IMG/VR virus record: IMGVR_UViG_3300021081_000015 | Coordinates: 1 to 29,293 of that record | Length of the DNA stretch: 29,293 bases | DNA from: a virus | Direction: 5' to 3' (one strand) | Shown here: positions 23,271-29,230 of the stretch, in pieces | Layout of the letters: the number at the start of each line of letters is the position of its first letter | Numbering within the stretch: position 1 is the first letter of the stretch | The notes under the pieces: model-generated | What the model was told of the DNA's origin: nothing | The model's database searches: none | What the model saw: only the letters and a program-made list of their open reading frames with translations | Made by a program: the position numbers and the translations under genes

Positions 23271-23570
23271 CTACTCCGCGTCCGGTCCGAGGACCAGGCG
23301 GGGGTTCTCGTTGAACCGGTCGATCCAGGCCGCGGCCCGCTCCTCCTCGCTGCCCTCGCCGTCCATCGCGGTGGCCATCTCCAGGGTGATCCCGGAGGTG
23401 ATCAGCGGTGCGGCCTCGTCGGGGGTGAACCCGGCGTTGGCCCACTTGGCCGCCTCCGGCGCTTCGATCTCCATCTCCATCCACTGGAGAGCGGACTTGC
23501 CGTCGTTGAGCTGGGTGGCCAGCGCCTGGTAGGCCGCTTTGTAGATCGAGAGCTTGCGCAGCTTGTCCAT
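23271..23570 (-). CDS. Small acidic hypothetical protein, first gene after promoter P1
   Basis: 99 aa from ATG 23570 with GAGGGAG upstream on the minus strand; the predicted transcript starts about 43 nt earlier. The sequence is acidic and helical (KLSIYKAAYQALATQLNDGKSALQWMEMEIEAPEAAKWANAGFTPDEAAPLI … EEERAAAWIDRFNENPRLVLGPDAE). AKWANAGFTPDEAAPLITSGITLEMA is a small motif recurrent in actinobacterial mobile-element proteins of unknown role. No enzyme motif is seen. Being first behind a strong regulated promoter, it may be a highly expressed regulatory or anti-host protein. Confidence 0.7.
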   Translation of the reverse strand: MDKLRKLSIYKAAYQALATQLNDGKSALQWMEMEIEAPEAAKWANAGFTPDEAAPLITSGITLEMATAMDGEGSEEERAAAWIDRFNENPRLVLGPDAE

Positions 23571-23608
23571 GTCGGACTCCCTCTGTGTAGTTTTCAATGT
23601 CCCCCGCG

Positions 23609-23661
23609 CTTGTATAGCAACTATATATGACTGACACCAGGATGTCTAGTCGCTATACAAG
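23609..23661 (-). promoter_or_regulatory. Leftward promoter P1 within a 15-bp inverted-repeat operator
   Basis: Arms CTTGTATAGCAACTA (23609-23623) and TAGTCGCTATACAAG (23647-23661) are inverted repeats matching at 14 of 15 positions, 23 bp apart. On the minus strand they enclose -35 TAGACA (23643-23648), a 17-bp spacer and -10 TATAGT (23620-23625). A protein bound to both arms would cover both promoter boxes, so repression is expected. A nearly identical copy lies at 24626-24678. Confidence 0.82.
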
Positions 23662-23670
23662 AGGAGGGTG

Positions 23671-24108
23671 TCAGCTGTCCGACACGCTCGGCTTCAGCCA
23701 GCTGTAGACGACTGCCCGAGTCACCCCCACCTGCTTGGCGATCAGCTGGAACAGCTCCTCGCTGCGCCCGAACGCCCCGACACGCTGCGCCGCGTACGAC
23801 TGGGCGGCCTCGCGAACCTGGGTCTCGTAGTTCTTCACCACGTTGCGCTCCACGCCCAGCGCCCGGCCGCGCGCGTCCCAGTCGTTGATCATGTCGATGA
23901 CCCGCAGGCCCGTGCAGCCGGTCAGCTGCGCGATCTGGGTGTGCAGGTATTCGCCCCGCGTCACCGCGTCGGTGACCTCGGTGCTGGCCCGCTCGGACAG
24001 GCGCGACACCTCGTGCCGGTCGGTGCCCTGTCCGGCGGCCAGGTAGTCGCGCATGGACCGGACGGCCCGGTCGAGCAGTGGTGCGCGCTGAGCCTCTGTG
24101 AGCGTCAT
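23671..24108 (-). CDS. Helix-turn-helix DNA-binding protein (possible regulator of P1/P2)
   Basis: 145 aa, ATG with GAGAGGAC upstream on the minus strand. It is entirely helical. The C-terminal segment ELFQLIAKQVGVTRAVVYSWLKPS (about 118-141) is a clear helix-turn-helix with the usual A…GV…VY.W spacing. A second possible one, YLHTQIAQLTGCTGLRVIDMINDWDARG, is near residues 54-81. It is in the P2 operon and ends only 10 bp from the P1 operator, so it is the best candidate in the window for binding the duplicated operators, though this is inference. No ligand domain is seen. Confidence 0.75.
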   Translation of the reverse strand: MTLTEAQRAPLLDRAVRSMRDYLAAGQGTDRHEVSRLSERASTEVTDAVTRGEYLHTQIAQLTGCTGLRVIDMINDWDARGRALGVERNVVKNYETQVREAAQSYAAQRVGAFGRSEELFQLIAKQVGVTRAVVYSWLKPSVSDS

Positions 24109-24136
24109 GGTGGTGTCCTCTCGGGTGGTTGCTGGA

Positions 24137-24595
24137 TCAGGAGTCGCGGCGGCCGAAGCGGCGGGGGGTGGGCTGGATCGCCAGGCCGGCGGCGGACATG
24201 GCCTCGCGTGCCCGGCGCAGCTCTCCGCGCACCCGCTCGGCCTGACGGCTGTTGTCCTCCTCGTCGAGCTGAGAGGCCATGTCGGCGGCCTCCGAGTACC
24301 AGCCGCGGATGTCGGCCTCGGACATCTCGGCCTGCGCCGGGGCGTTGAGGGTGTCGACCATGCCGCCGACCGGGAAGCGCGCCTCGTAGTGCACGCCGCC
24401 CGTGGTGGAGTCGATGACCTGGTACATCGGGCGGCCGTCGATGGTCGCGATGTTCATGCTGTAGCGCTGGGTCACGGTGACCTCCTGGGTCTGCTGGGTG
24501 GCTGCGGCGATGAGGGCTTTGCGGCATGCGCGTCGGGCGGCGGGGGTCTGCGCGTGGTCGCACTGGCCCTTGTGGTTGATCCGCTTGGCGATCAT
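24137..24595 (-). CDS. Hypothetical protein, first gene after promoter P2
   Basis: 152 aa from ATG 24595 with GAGGGAG upstream; a TTG at 24637 is rejected because it lies inside the -10 box. The N-terminus MIAKRINHKGQCDHAQTPAARRACRKALIAAA contains C-D-H … C that could bind a metal. A beta section (QRYSMNIATIDGRPMYQVIDSTTGGVHYEARFPV) follows, and a helical C-terminus (SEADIRGWYSEAADMASQLDEEDNSRQAERVRGELRRAREAM). No family is recognised. It is followed after 28 bp by the helix-turn-helix gene in the same operon. Confidence 0.7.
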   Translation of the reverse strand: MIAKRINHKGQCDHAQTPAARRACRKALIAAATQQTQEVTVTQRYSMNIATIDGRPMYQVIDSTTGGVHYEARFPVGGMVDTLNAPAQAEMSEADIRGWYSEAADMASQLDEEDNSRQAERVRGELRRAREAMSAAGLAIQPTPRRFGRRDS

Positions 24596-24625
24596 GTCCG
24601 GCTCCCTCGTTCGCTCGCTCGCTTG

Positions 24626-24678
24626 CTTGTATAGCAACTATATATGGCTGGTGGCAGGATGTCTAGTCGCTATACATG
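24626..24678 (-). promoter_or_regulatory. Leftward promoter P2 within an inverted-repeat operator
   Basis: Arms CTTGTATAGCAACTA (24626-24640, identical to P1) and TAGTCGCTATACATG (24664-24678) form an inverted repeat. On the minus strand -35 TAGACA (24660-24665), a 17-bp spacer and -10 TATAGT (24637-24642) are exactly as in P1, while much of the spacer differs. Conservation of boxes and arms but not spacer points to function. Confidence 0.82.
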
Positions 24679-24703
24679 TTTGTACTGTCGCCTGCACGAC
24701 AAA

Positions 24704-24733
24704 GCGCCCCGCCCTCCGAGGAGAGCGGGGCGC
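24704..24733 (-). terminator. Terminator of the ftsK operon
   Basis: On the minus strand GCGCCCCGCTCTC pairs with GAGGGCGGGGCGC around CTCG (one G-U) and is followed by TTTGTCG. In plus-strand RNA the G-U becomes a C-A mismatch, so it is oriented for leftward transcripts. It lies 15 bp after the translocase stop and is an inverted relative of the late terminator. Confidence 0.78.
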
Positions 24734-24735
24734 GT

Positions 24736-24752
24736 CGTGCGTCCGGGGTCAG
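24736..24752. repeat. 17-bp direct repeat, copy 2
   Basis: Identical to 22730-22746 (CGTGCGTCCGGGGTCAG). It includes the stop of the translocase gene. The two copies bracket the P1/P2 region of about 2 kb. Confidence 0.8.
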
Positions 24753-26470
24753 CGGCGAGAGCCTGCCCACTCGGCCAGATCCCGGCGGGCGTAAAGGTCA
24801 GCCGGGCCGCGCCTTCCGCGCGCTTTCGGCACGGTCCCGATACGCCGCTGTAGCCGCTTCTTCGACGCCTCATACGACCACGGCAGTACGCCGGCGTCTA
24901 CCGCGTCCCGCAAGGTCATCATGTCCCCGTCCACAGGGACATTGCTGCTCAAGCCCCCATCAGGGTCAACTCCTGATGTTGCGAGGGCGCGCGCCTGCAC
25001 AGCCGTCAGGTAACACACCTGCACCTCTACGGCCTGCCCGCCAATGACGACCTGCCACCGGCCAAGCGTGCGAGACGTGCGCGGCATAGCAGCCTCAGGC
25101 ACCAGCATTTTCCACGCGTTGTTGGTGTACCGCGCCAGGCACCTGATGCCGAAATTCTCGCGCGCTTCCGGTCCTCCGATAGCGCGCGCCGTCAGCATCT
25201 GCGCGATCGCGACGACATTCACCTTCGCAGAGCGGCCCATGAACAACAGGTCGGCCAGCGCGGACACGGCCGGCGACTTCTTCGGGTCGCTCTTGTCGCG
25301 GGTCTCGGCCCAGTAGTTGGCGAGCTGCCCGATGGTGGCATTCAGCTCCTCGCAGATCACCAGCGTGCGTGCTCCGGGGTCCCAGTCGTCGGCCTCATGC
25401 ATGGCCAGGGTGTTGCGCTCGTCGGCGAGCGCGGCCAGGCGGACGAGGGCGTCGTGCATCTGCGCAGGCTGCGTGCAGTAGTCCACGCCATCCAGGCCTA
25501 GTGCCCACCGGTGCGAGCCCTTCCGGTCGAGGATGACGACCCGGCCGGCGCGGGCCAGCACCTGCACCGCGAGCAGCTGGGCCAGCACCGACTTGCCCGC
25601 ACCGGAGCCGGCCGACACCGCGATGTGCGGCGAGTCGTCCCGCAGGCTGAGGGTGGACGGCTTGTTGCCAGCGCCCTGCCCGATGTAGAACTCCCACTCG
25701 GCCAGCTTCGGGAAGTGCTCGACCGCCCGGTCGTAGCCGACAGTGGCCGGTGGGCGCTTGCGAACAGTCCACCGGGCCACCACCTTCGGCCCGACCTGGT
25801 ACCAGGACTCGACCAGGTCCGACACCGGGATCTTGCTGCCGATGATGGAGGAGACGAGCTGCCGTTGCTCCTTGGTCAGGTACGGCGAGGCTACGGCCAG
25901 CTCGATCCGCGGCCCCAGCTGCTCGCCCGGCCGACGGAACACGCTCAGCCGCGACGTGGCCGGGCGTGCCTGGCGCTGCAGCGCCCACAGCCCGCGCTGG
26001 GCATGCTCGGGCAGCCAGCGCACCACCGGCTCCACCTGGGCGCCGTACCACGCACGCACGGCCTCCTCTGCCGGTGACAGTGGCTTGGCCAGGCGTGGAG
26101 TCAGTGATCCCAGGGACGTGTCGACGTGCAGGCGTACTGCCGTCGTCAGCCCCAGCGCCGGGCCGATCGCGGCGAGAGTCGGGGCGATGTACTCGGCGTG
26201 GAAGCGCCGTTGCGTGAACCGCTGACGTGCCCGCCAGCCGACCGCGACGACGGCCGACCCGGCGACGGCGGCGGTATGGCCTGGGTAGGTGGCGGTGACC
26301 AGCGCGGCGATGGGGATGCCGAGCCGGTACGCCTGGCGCTTCCAGCCGGGCCAGCGGCCCTCGCCGGGATTGAGGTACGGGTAGCCGGCGCGGCCGTCGA
26401 GTGGGCGACCGGCGAGGAGGCGGTAGCGATACGGGGTCCGGTCTGCTTTGCCATGATGGGCGTACTCCAT
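24749..26470 (-). CDS. FtsK/TraB-like DNA translocase
   Basis: 573 aa from ATG 26470, although no good ribosome site is seen. A hydrophobic segment at about 50-78 (LGIPIAALVTATYPGHTAAVAGSAVVAVGW) anchors it in the membrane. The RecA-like motor has Walker A HIAVSAGSGAGKSVLAQ (about 285-300), VVILDRKGSHRWAL, Walker B TLVICEELNAT (about 370) and an FtsK-type MGRSAKVNVVAIAQMLTARAIGG segment. The last 70 residues (LRDAVDAGVLPWSYEASKKRLQRR … DLYARRDLAEWAG) look like a winged-helix DNA-binding domain. In actinomycete mobile elements (pSAM2 TraSA, TraB) such proteins move double-stranded DNA between cells. In a phage it could instead serve DNA segregation or partition. Nudix and DUF2637-like genes upstream support the mobile-element type. 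Confidence 0.85.
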   Translation of the reverse strand: MEYAHHGKADRTPYRYRLLAGRPLDGRAGYPYLNPGEGRWPGWKRQAYRLGIPIAALVTATYPGHTAAVAGSAVVAVGWRARQRFTQRRFHAEYIAPTLAAIGPALGLTTAVRLHVDTSLGSLTPRLAKPLSPAEEAVRAWYGAQVEPVVRWLPEHAQRGLWALQRQARPATSRLSVFRRPGEQLGPRIELAVASPYLTKEQRQLVSSIIGSKIPVSDLVESWYQVGPKVVARWTVRKRPPATVGYDRAVEHFPKLAEWEFYIGQGAGNKPSTLSLRDDSPHIAVSAGSGAGKSVLAQLLAVQVLARAGRVVILDRKGSHRWALGLDGVDYCTQPAQMHDALVRLAALADERNTLAMHEADDWDPGARTLVICEELNATIGQLANYWAETRDKSDPKKSPAVSALADLLFMGRSAKVNVVAIAQMLTARAIGGPEARENFGIRCLARYTNNAWKMLVPEAAMPRTSRTLGRWQVVIGGQAVEVQVCYLTAVQARALATSGVDPDGGLSSNVPVDGDMMTLRDAVDAGVLPWSYEASKKRLQRRIGTVPKARGRRGPADLYARRDLAEWAGSRR

Positions 26471-26483
26471 TTCTGGTGGAGGA

Positions 26484-26523
26484 GCAGGGCGCGCCCGGGG
26501 TTCCAAGCCGGGGCGCGCCCTGC
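26484..26523 (-). terminator. GCAGGGCGCGCCC hairpin, copy A
   Basis: Perfect 13-bp arms (26484-26496 and 26511-26523) around 14 nt, between the Nudix and translocase genes. The arms share 12 bp with the hairpin at 27146-27186. It is a likely attenuator or mRNA end. Confidence 0.65.
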
Positions 26524-26533
26524 GCGGGGCGGG

Positions 26534-27121
26534 TCAGGCGAGGTTGACTGTGGCGCCGGGTCCGATGGCGACGCCCGACATGCTCACGCTGCCGCCGGTC
26601 ACGGTCACGCCGTTGCGTGCGCCCTGCGGCGAGGCCGTGAGCATCCGCCAGGCCAGCAGCGCCACCTGCGGCACCTCGGCGCGGCAGGCGAGGTTGCGCA
26701 GCTGCGGGATGCGCACCCACTCGGCCCGCGAAACCCCGTCATCGCCGCGGGTGGCCGGCCGCTGGGTGGAGTCCCCGACCGCCAGGAACAGCATGTCGAG
26801 GTGATCATGCTCCGGCTCGCCCTTGTGCGGCTTCGCCGGCGCCGGGATCTCGTAGGTGAGCCACGGCGTAGGCAGCTGCACCATGCCGGGCAGGTCGAGG
26901 GCGGGCTGGTTGGCGATCGTCGCAGTGCAGCCGGTCTCCTCGTCCAGCTCGCGCAGCGCGGCCTCGTGCGGAGCCTCGTCCTCATCGACGTGCCCGCCGG
27001 GAAACATCAGCGCGGCGGAGGCCCTGTGGTGGATCAGCAGCACCATGCATTCCTGCGGGTCGACGACGACCACGGATGCGGTCATGTGCCGGCTGGAGCT
27101 GGTGACGGTCGAGTGCGTCAT
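26534..27121 (-). CDS. Nudix hydrolase (Pif-like candidate)
   Basis: 195 aa from ATG 27121 with AGGAGG upstream on the minus strand. A perfect Nudix box runs from G43 to G64 (G-x5-E49-x7-R57-E58-L59-x-E61-E62-x-G64), preceded by LMFPGGH. Nudix enzymes hydrolyse nucleoside diphosphates linked to another moiety. After the Nudix fold, the C-terminal 25 residues form a short Gly/Val-rich beta tail (GVTVTGGSVSMSGVAIGPGATVNLA). In pSAM2 a Nudix protein, Pif, gives immunity against incoming transfer; location directly upstream of an FtsK/TraB-like gene makes a similar role plausible but unproved. Nucleotide-pool cleansing is the alternative. Confidence 0.9.
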   Translation of the reverse strand: MTHSTVTSSSRHMTASVVVVDPQECMVLLIHHRASAALMFPGGHVDEDEAPHEAALRELDEETGCTATIANQPALDLPGMVQLPTPWLTYEIPAPAKPHKGEPEHDHLDMLFLAVGDSTQRPATRGDDGVSRAEWVRIPQLRNLACRAEVPQVALLAWRMLTASPQGARNGVTVTGGSVSMSGVAIGPGATVNLA

Positions 27122-27145
27122 GATGGGTGTCCTCCTGTGGGGGAT

Positions 27146-27186
27146 GCAGGGCGCGCCGCGATGTCGAGTCGGTGGGCGCGCCCTGC
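27146..27186 (-). terminator. GCAGGGCGCGCC hairpin, copy B
   Basis: Perfect 12-bp arms (27146-27157 and 27175-27186) around 17 nt, between the 76-aa gene and the Nudix gene. Same arm sequence as copy A although the loops differ. Confidence 0.65.
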
Positions 27187-27192
27187 GCTGGG

Positions 27193-27423
27193 CTACTTCT
27201 TCTTCGGCACCTGGCACGGGGTGCCGTGCGGGTTGCGTGCGCCGCAGTCGGGGCAGCGCGGTGTGGTGTCGGCCATGTCGGTCTCTCTGGTCAGCAGGTC
27301 GTCGGCGTTGCCGAGCGCGTCGCGTTCGTCGTCGCGCTCGGCGTCGGCGACGGTGTACCCGTCCTGGTCGTCGTCGCGGCTGATAGGCACGTCGGTGTGC
27401 CAGTGGCTGTATCCCTCGCCCAT
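27193..27423 (-). CDS. Small protein with C-terminal zinc ribbon
   Basis: 76 aa, ATG with GGGAAGGG upstream on the minus strand. Residues 1-48 are very acidic and probably disordered (DVPISRDDDQDGYTVADAERDDERDALGNADD). The C-terminal 27 residues hold CPDCGARNPHGTPC, a half zinc ribbon (CxxC plus a later C), and a basic end (VPKKK). An internal ATG at 27276 with a purine-rich leader could give only the 27-aa zinc module. It is probably a nucleic-acid- or protein-binding accessory of the transfer region; no family is named. Confidence 0.6.
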   Translation of the reverse strand: MGEGYSHWHTDVPISRDDDQDGYTVADAERDDERDALGNADDLLTRETDMADTTPRCPDCGARNPHGTPCQVPKKK

Positions 27424-27438
27424 GTCAGTTCCCTTCCC

Positions 27439-27621
27439 TCAGGCCCGGCCGGTGCCGCCGCAGATGGCATGCCGCACGCTCGTACTGCCCGACCCGCCAC
27501 AGGTGGGGCAGACGTCGTTCCGGCTCCTGCGGTCGTCGTGAATCCGGCCTCCGCCGCCGCAGTGACCGCACCGCGCCCTTTCCACACCTGTTCCGCTGCA
27601 ACTTCCGCAGGTCTTCGCCAT
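27439..27621 (-). CDS. DnaJ-type zinc-finger mini-protein
   Basis: 60 aa, ATG with GAGAGGAC upstream on the minus strand. It contains CGSCSGTG, CGHCGGGG, CPTCGGSG and a degenerate AICGGTG, i.e. the CxxCxGxG units of the DnaJ central zinc domain, three intact and the last lacking its first Cys. There is no J domain, so it cannot stimulate Hsp70 by itself. Free-standing versions are common in actinobacterial plasmids and phages, where they may act as metal-bound adaptor or chaperone modules. It belongs to the run of small leftward genes. Confidence 0.75.
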   Translation of the reverse strand: MAKTCGSCSGTGVERARCGHCGGGGRIHDDRRSRNDVCPTCGGSGSTSVRHAICGGTGRA

Positions 27622-27703
27622 GTCAGTCCTCTCTCTCGCTGCCTGTGGGTCCTGGCAGCCACCGCACGGGCCGAGGTGATGAGCCCAGCCCGCACGGAGG
27701 TCG

Positions 27704-28393
27704 TCAGAGCGCGTCGGCCATCTCGGGCTGCTCGACGCCGTTCAGCGCGGGCGCATCTGTCGCCATGCCGTCGTCAGGGCGGGGCATGTACCGCTGCGCG
27801 GTCCGCTCCGAGACACCGATCCGCGCGGCGACGAACGCGGGCGAGGCGTCCGGCTTACGGCTCAGGATCTTGGCGACAAGATCAGGCGTGGTCGGCTTCA
27901 CGATCGGCCGAGGCGCGACCGCCTTCTTCGGCCGGGGCGTGGGTGGCTCCACCGTCTCCGGCGCGCCATCGTCTTCCCAGCTCATGTCATCTGCGGCTGT
28001 CGTCACCGTGTCGTCGGCGGGCACCTTCCCCCGCTTGCCGGTGGCGAGCACCTCGATCACGAGCAGCAGCGCCACAGCGGGCCACGCGGAGATGACCCGC
28101 GAGATCAGGTCCGGCAGCGCGGCAAGGACGTTCGCGACGACACTGGCGGCCACGCCGAGCACGAACGCGATCCAGGCCCAGGTCCGCACCCGATGCCCGG
28201 CCTGCCGGTCCTCGCGCATCACGAGCGTCGCCACGACGAGCATCCCGTCGACGCTGACCGGCAGCAGGGCTGCGACAGTGGAGTGCTGCCCATGGGTGAC
28301 GGCGAGGTCGCGCATGTGGGTGTAGGACGCGTACGCGGCGATACCGGCGACCGCGCCGATGGCGGCGTGCTTGGCGGTGAGGGCGATTCTCAT
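27704..28393 (-). CDS. DUF2637-like four-helix membrane protein with C-terminal HTH
   Basis: 229 aa from ATG 28393 with AAGGAG upstream on the minus strand. Four hydrophobic helices are at about 8-24 (AAIGAVAGIAAYASYTHM), 40-60 (VAALLPVSVDGMLVVATLVM), 72-95 (WAWIAFVLGVAASVVANVLAAL) and 100-117 (ISAWPAVALLLVIEVLA). The loop HGQHSTVAALLPVSVDGMLV is the DUF2637 hallmark, a family recurrent beside FtsK/TraB genes in actinomycete integrative elements. A Pro-rich linker leads to KPTTPDLVAKILSRKPDASPAFVAARIGVSERTAQRYM (about 175-210), a helix-turn-helix. It may be a membrane-tethered DNA-binding or DNA-spread component. Confidence 0.8.
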   Translation of the reverse strand: MRIALTAKHAAIGAVAGIAAYASYTHMRDLAVTHGQHSTVAALLPVSVDGMLVVATLVMREDRQAGHRVRTWAWIAFVLGVAASVVANVLAALPDLISRVISAWPAVALLLVIEVLATGKRGKVPADDTVTTAADDMSWEDDGAPETVEPPTPRPKKAVAPRPIVKPTTPDLVAKILSRKPDASPAFVAARIGVSERTAQRYMPRPDDGMATDAPALNGVEQPEMADAL

Positions 28394-28436
28394 GTCGGCT
28401 CCTTGGGTAGTCGGGGGTGGACGGAAACCGGCGTGG

Positions 28437-28679
28437 TCACAGCTCGCCTCCGAACGTAGCCACGTCCACGTCGCGCAGGGCACGGGCCAGGCGCTGTATC
28501 GCGGCGAACTGGCGGTCGGCCGCGGCTCCCCACTGCTGGTGCGTCTTGCCCATCAGGCTGCCGCCGGGGGCGTTGTAGGCGATACCGGCGGCGTACATCG
28601 AGTTGGACAGGCGGCCCGCCATTGCGGTGATGGCCTGAGCGAGCTGGTAGTGACGCCTGCTGGCGACGGTGCGGGTCAT
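28437..28679 (-). CDS. Small hypothetical helical protein
   Basis: 80 aa, ATG with AGGAG upstream in a leader shared with neighbouring genes. The sequence is helical and slightly amphipathic (YQLAQAITAMAGRLSNSMYAAGIAYNAPGGSLMGKTHQQWGAAADRQFAAIQRLARALRDVDVATFGGEL). No family or motif is recognised. It lies upstream of the DUF2637-like gene, with which it is probably cotranscribed. Confidence 0.6.
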   Translation of the reverse strand: MTRTVASRRHYQLAQAITAMAGRLSNSMYAAGIAYNAPGGSLMGKTHQQWGAAADRQFAAIQRLARALRDVDVATFGGEL

Positions 28680-28707
28680 GGTCGGCTCCTGCCGTAGTCG
28701 GGGTGGG

Positions 28708-28905
28708 TCAGTCGAGGTGGTGGAGGTTGCGGACGGCTCGCTGCGTCGCTGGCAATACCTGCCGGACGACAGCCACGCCCTCGTCGTGGCCGTCGAATGC
28801 CCTGTTCAGGCGCTCGCACGCCTCCTCGGCTCGTGCCAGATCGCGGAAGGACCCGTGCAGCGTCGTCTCGCTGCAGCAGGCGACGACGATCACGTACTGG
28901 GACAT
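28708..28905 (-). CDS. Small hypothetical protein
   Basis: 65 aa, ATG with AGAGGAAG upstream in the same type of leader as the 80-aa gene. It begins with a strand (MSQYVIVVACCSETTLHGSF), continues with a helix (DLARAEEACERLNRAFDG) and a second strand (EGVAVVRQVLPA), a ferredoxin-like alternation. The CC pair may be incidental. Function is unknown. Confidence 0.6.
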   Translation of the reverse strand: MSQYVIVVACCSETTLHGSFRDLARAEEACERLNRAFDGHDEGVAVVRQVLPATQRAVRNLHHLD

Positions 28906-28944
28906 GGCTTCCTCTGCCGTAGTCGGGATGGGGCGGAGTGCGCG

Positions 28945-28963
28945 CCCGGGTCTCGAACCCGGG
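28945..28963. other. T-arm-like hairpin
   Basis: CCCGGGT and ACCCGGG form a 7-bp stem over a 5-nt loop. On the minus strand it reads CCCGGGTTCGAGACCCGGG, which looks like a tRNA T-arm, but a complementary 5' acceptor strand is missing. Intergenic hairpin, tRNA relic or attachment-site remnant. Confidence 0.4.
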
Positions 28964-28987
28964 TGACTGCCAGTCGCGACCGGTGGA

Positions 28988-29161
28988 TCAGTACAGGCCG
29001 TACATCCCGGCGAGGGAGACGGTCCGGTGCTCGCCCGTCAAGACGTTGCGGACGAGGTAGCGGTCGCCCTTGACGGCCCGCTGCACCCGCCAGGCGCGGC
29101 CCGCGATGTTGTCGATGGCGCAGTGACGGCCGAGGTTGTTGTAGAGGTCGGTGGTGAACAT
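28988..29161 (-). CDS. Small basic beta-rich hypothetical protein
   Basis: 57 aa, ATG 29161 with a perfect AAGGAG six bases upstream on the minus strand. It reads MFTTDLYNNLGRHCAIDN, then IAGRAWRVQRAVKGDRYLVRN, then VLTGEHRTVSLAGMYGLY. The middle (WRVQRAVKGDRYLVRNVLTGEHRTVSL) has the strand-turn-strand rhythm of an SH3-like or KOW-like mini-barrel. No family is recognised. The strong ribosome site and leader shared with other small genes support it as real. Confidence 0.65.
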   Translation of the reverse strand: MFTTDLYNNLGRHCAIDNIAGRAWRVQRAVKGDRYLVRNVLTGEHRTVSLAGMYGLY

Positions 29162-29202
29162 GTCGTTCTCCTTCGGTAGGGCTGAGCGGGGGCGGTGGGT
29201 GA

Positions 29203-29222
29203 GCCGGGCCCGTGGGCCCGGC
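29203..29222 (-). terminator. GC-rich intergenic hairpin
   Basis: GCCGGGCCC (29203-29211) and GGGCCCGGC (29214-29222) are perfect 9-bp arms almost abutting, so the apical pairs must open. It lies between two leftward small genes. Confidence 0.5.
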
Positions 29223-29230
29223 GGCTGGTG

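Noticed and set aside
23631-23659. Rightward promoter in P1 (CTGACA, 17 bp, TATACA)
   Set aside because: The -35-like box is not conserved in the second copy and no rightward gene follows.
26126-27541. 471-codon plus-strand frame opposite Nudix and translocase
   Set aside because: Crosses two hairpins and four genuine minus-strand genes; antisense composition.
27638-27659. GCTGCC…GGCAGC hairpin upstream of the zinc-finger mini-protein
   Set aside because: Only 6 bp with a 10-nt loop; too weak to assert.
28930-29010. Complete tRNA gene
   Set aside because: Only the T-arm-like hairpin is present; no acceptor pairing or D-arm, and the 5' side is coding.
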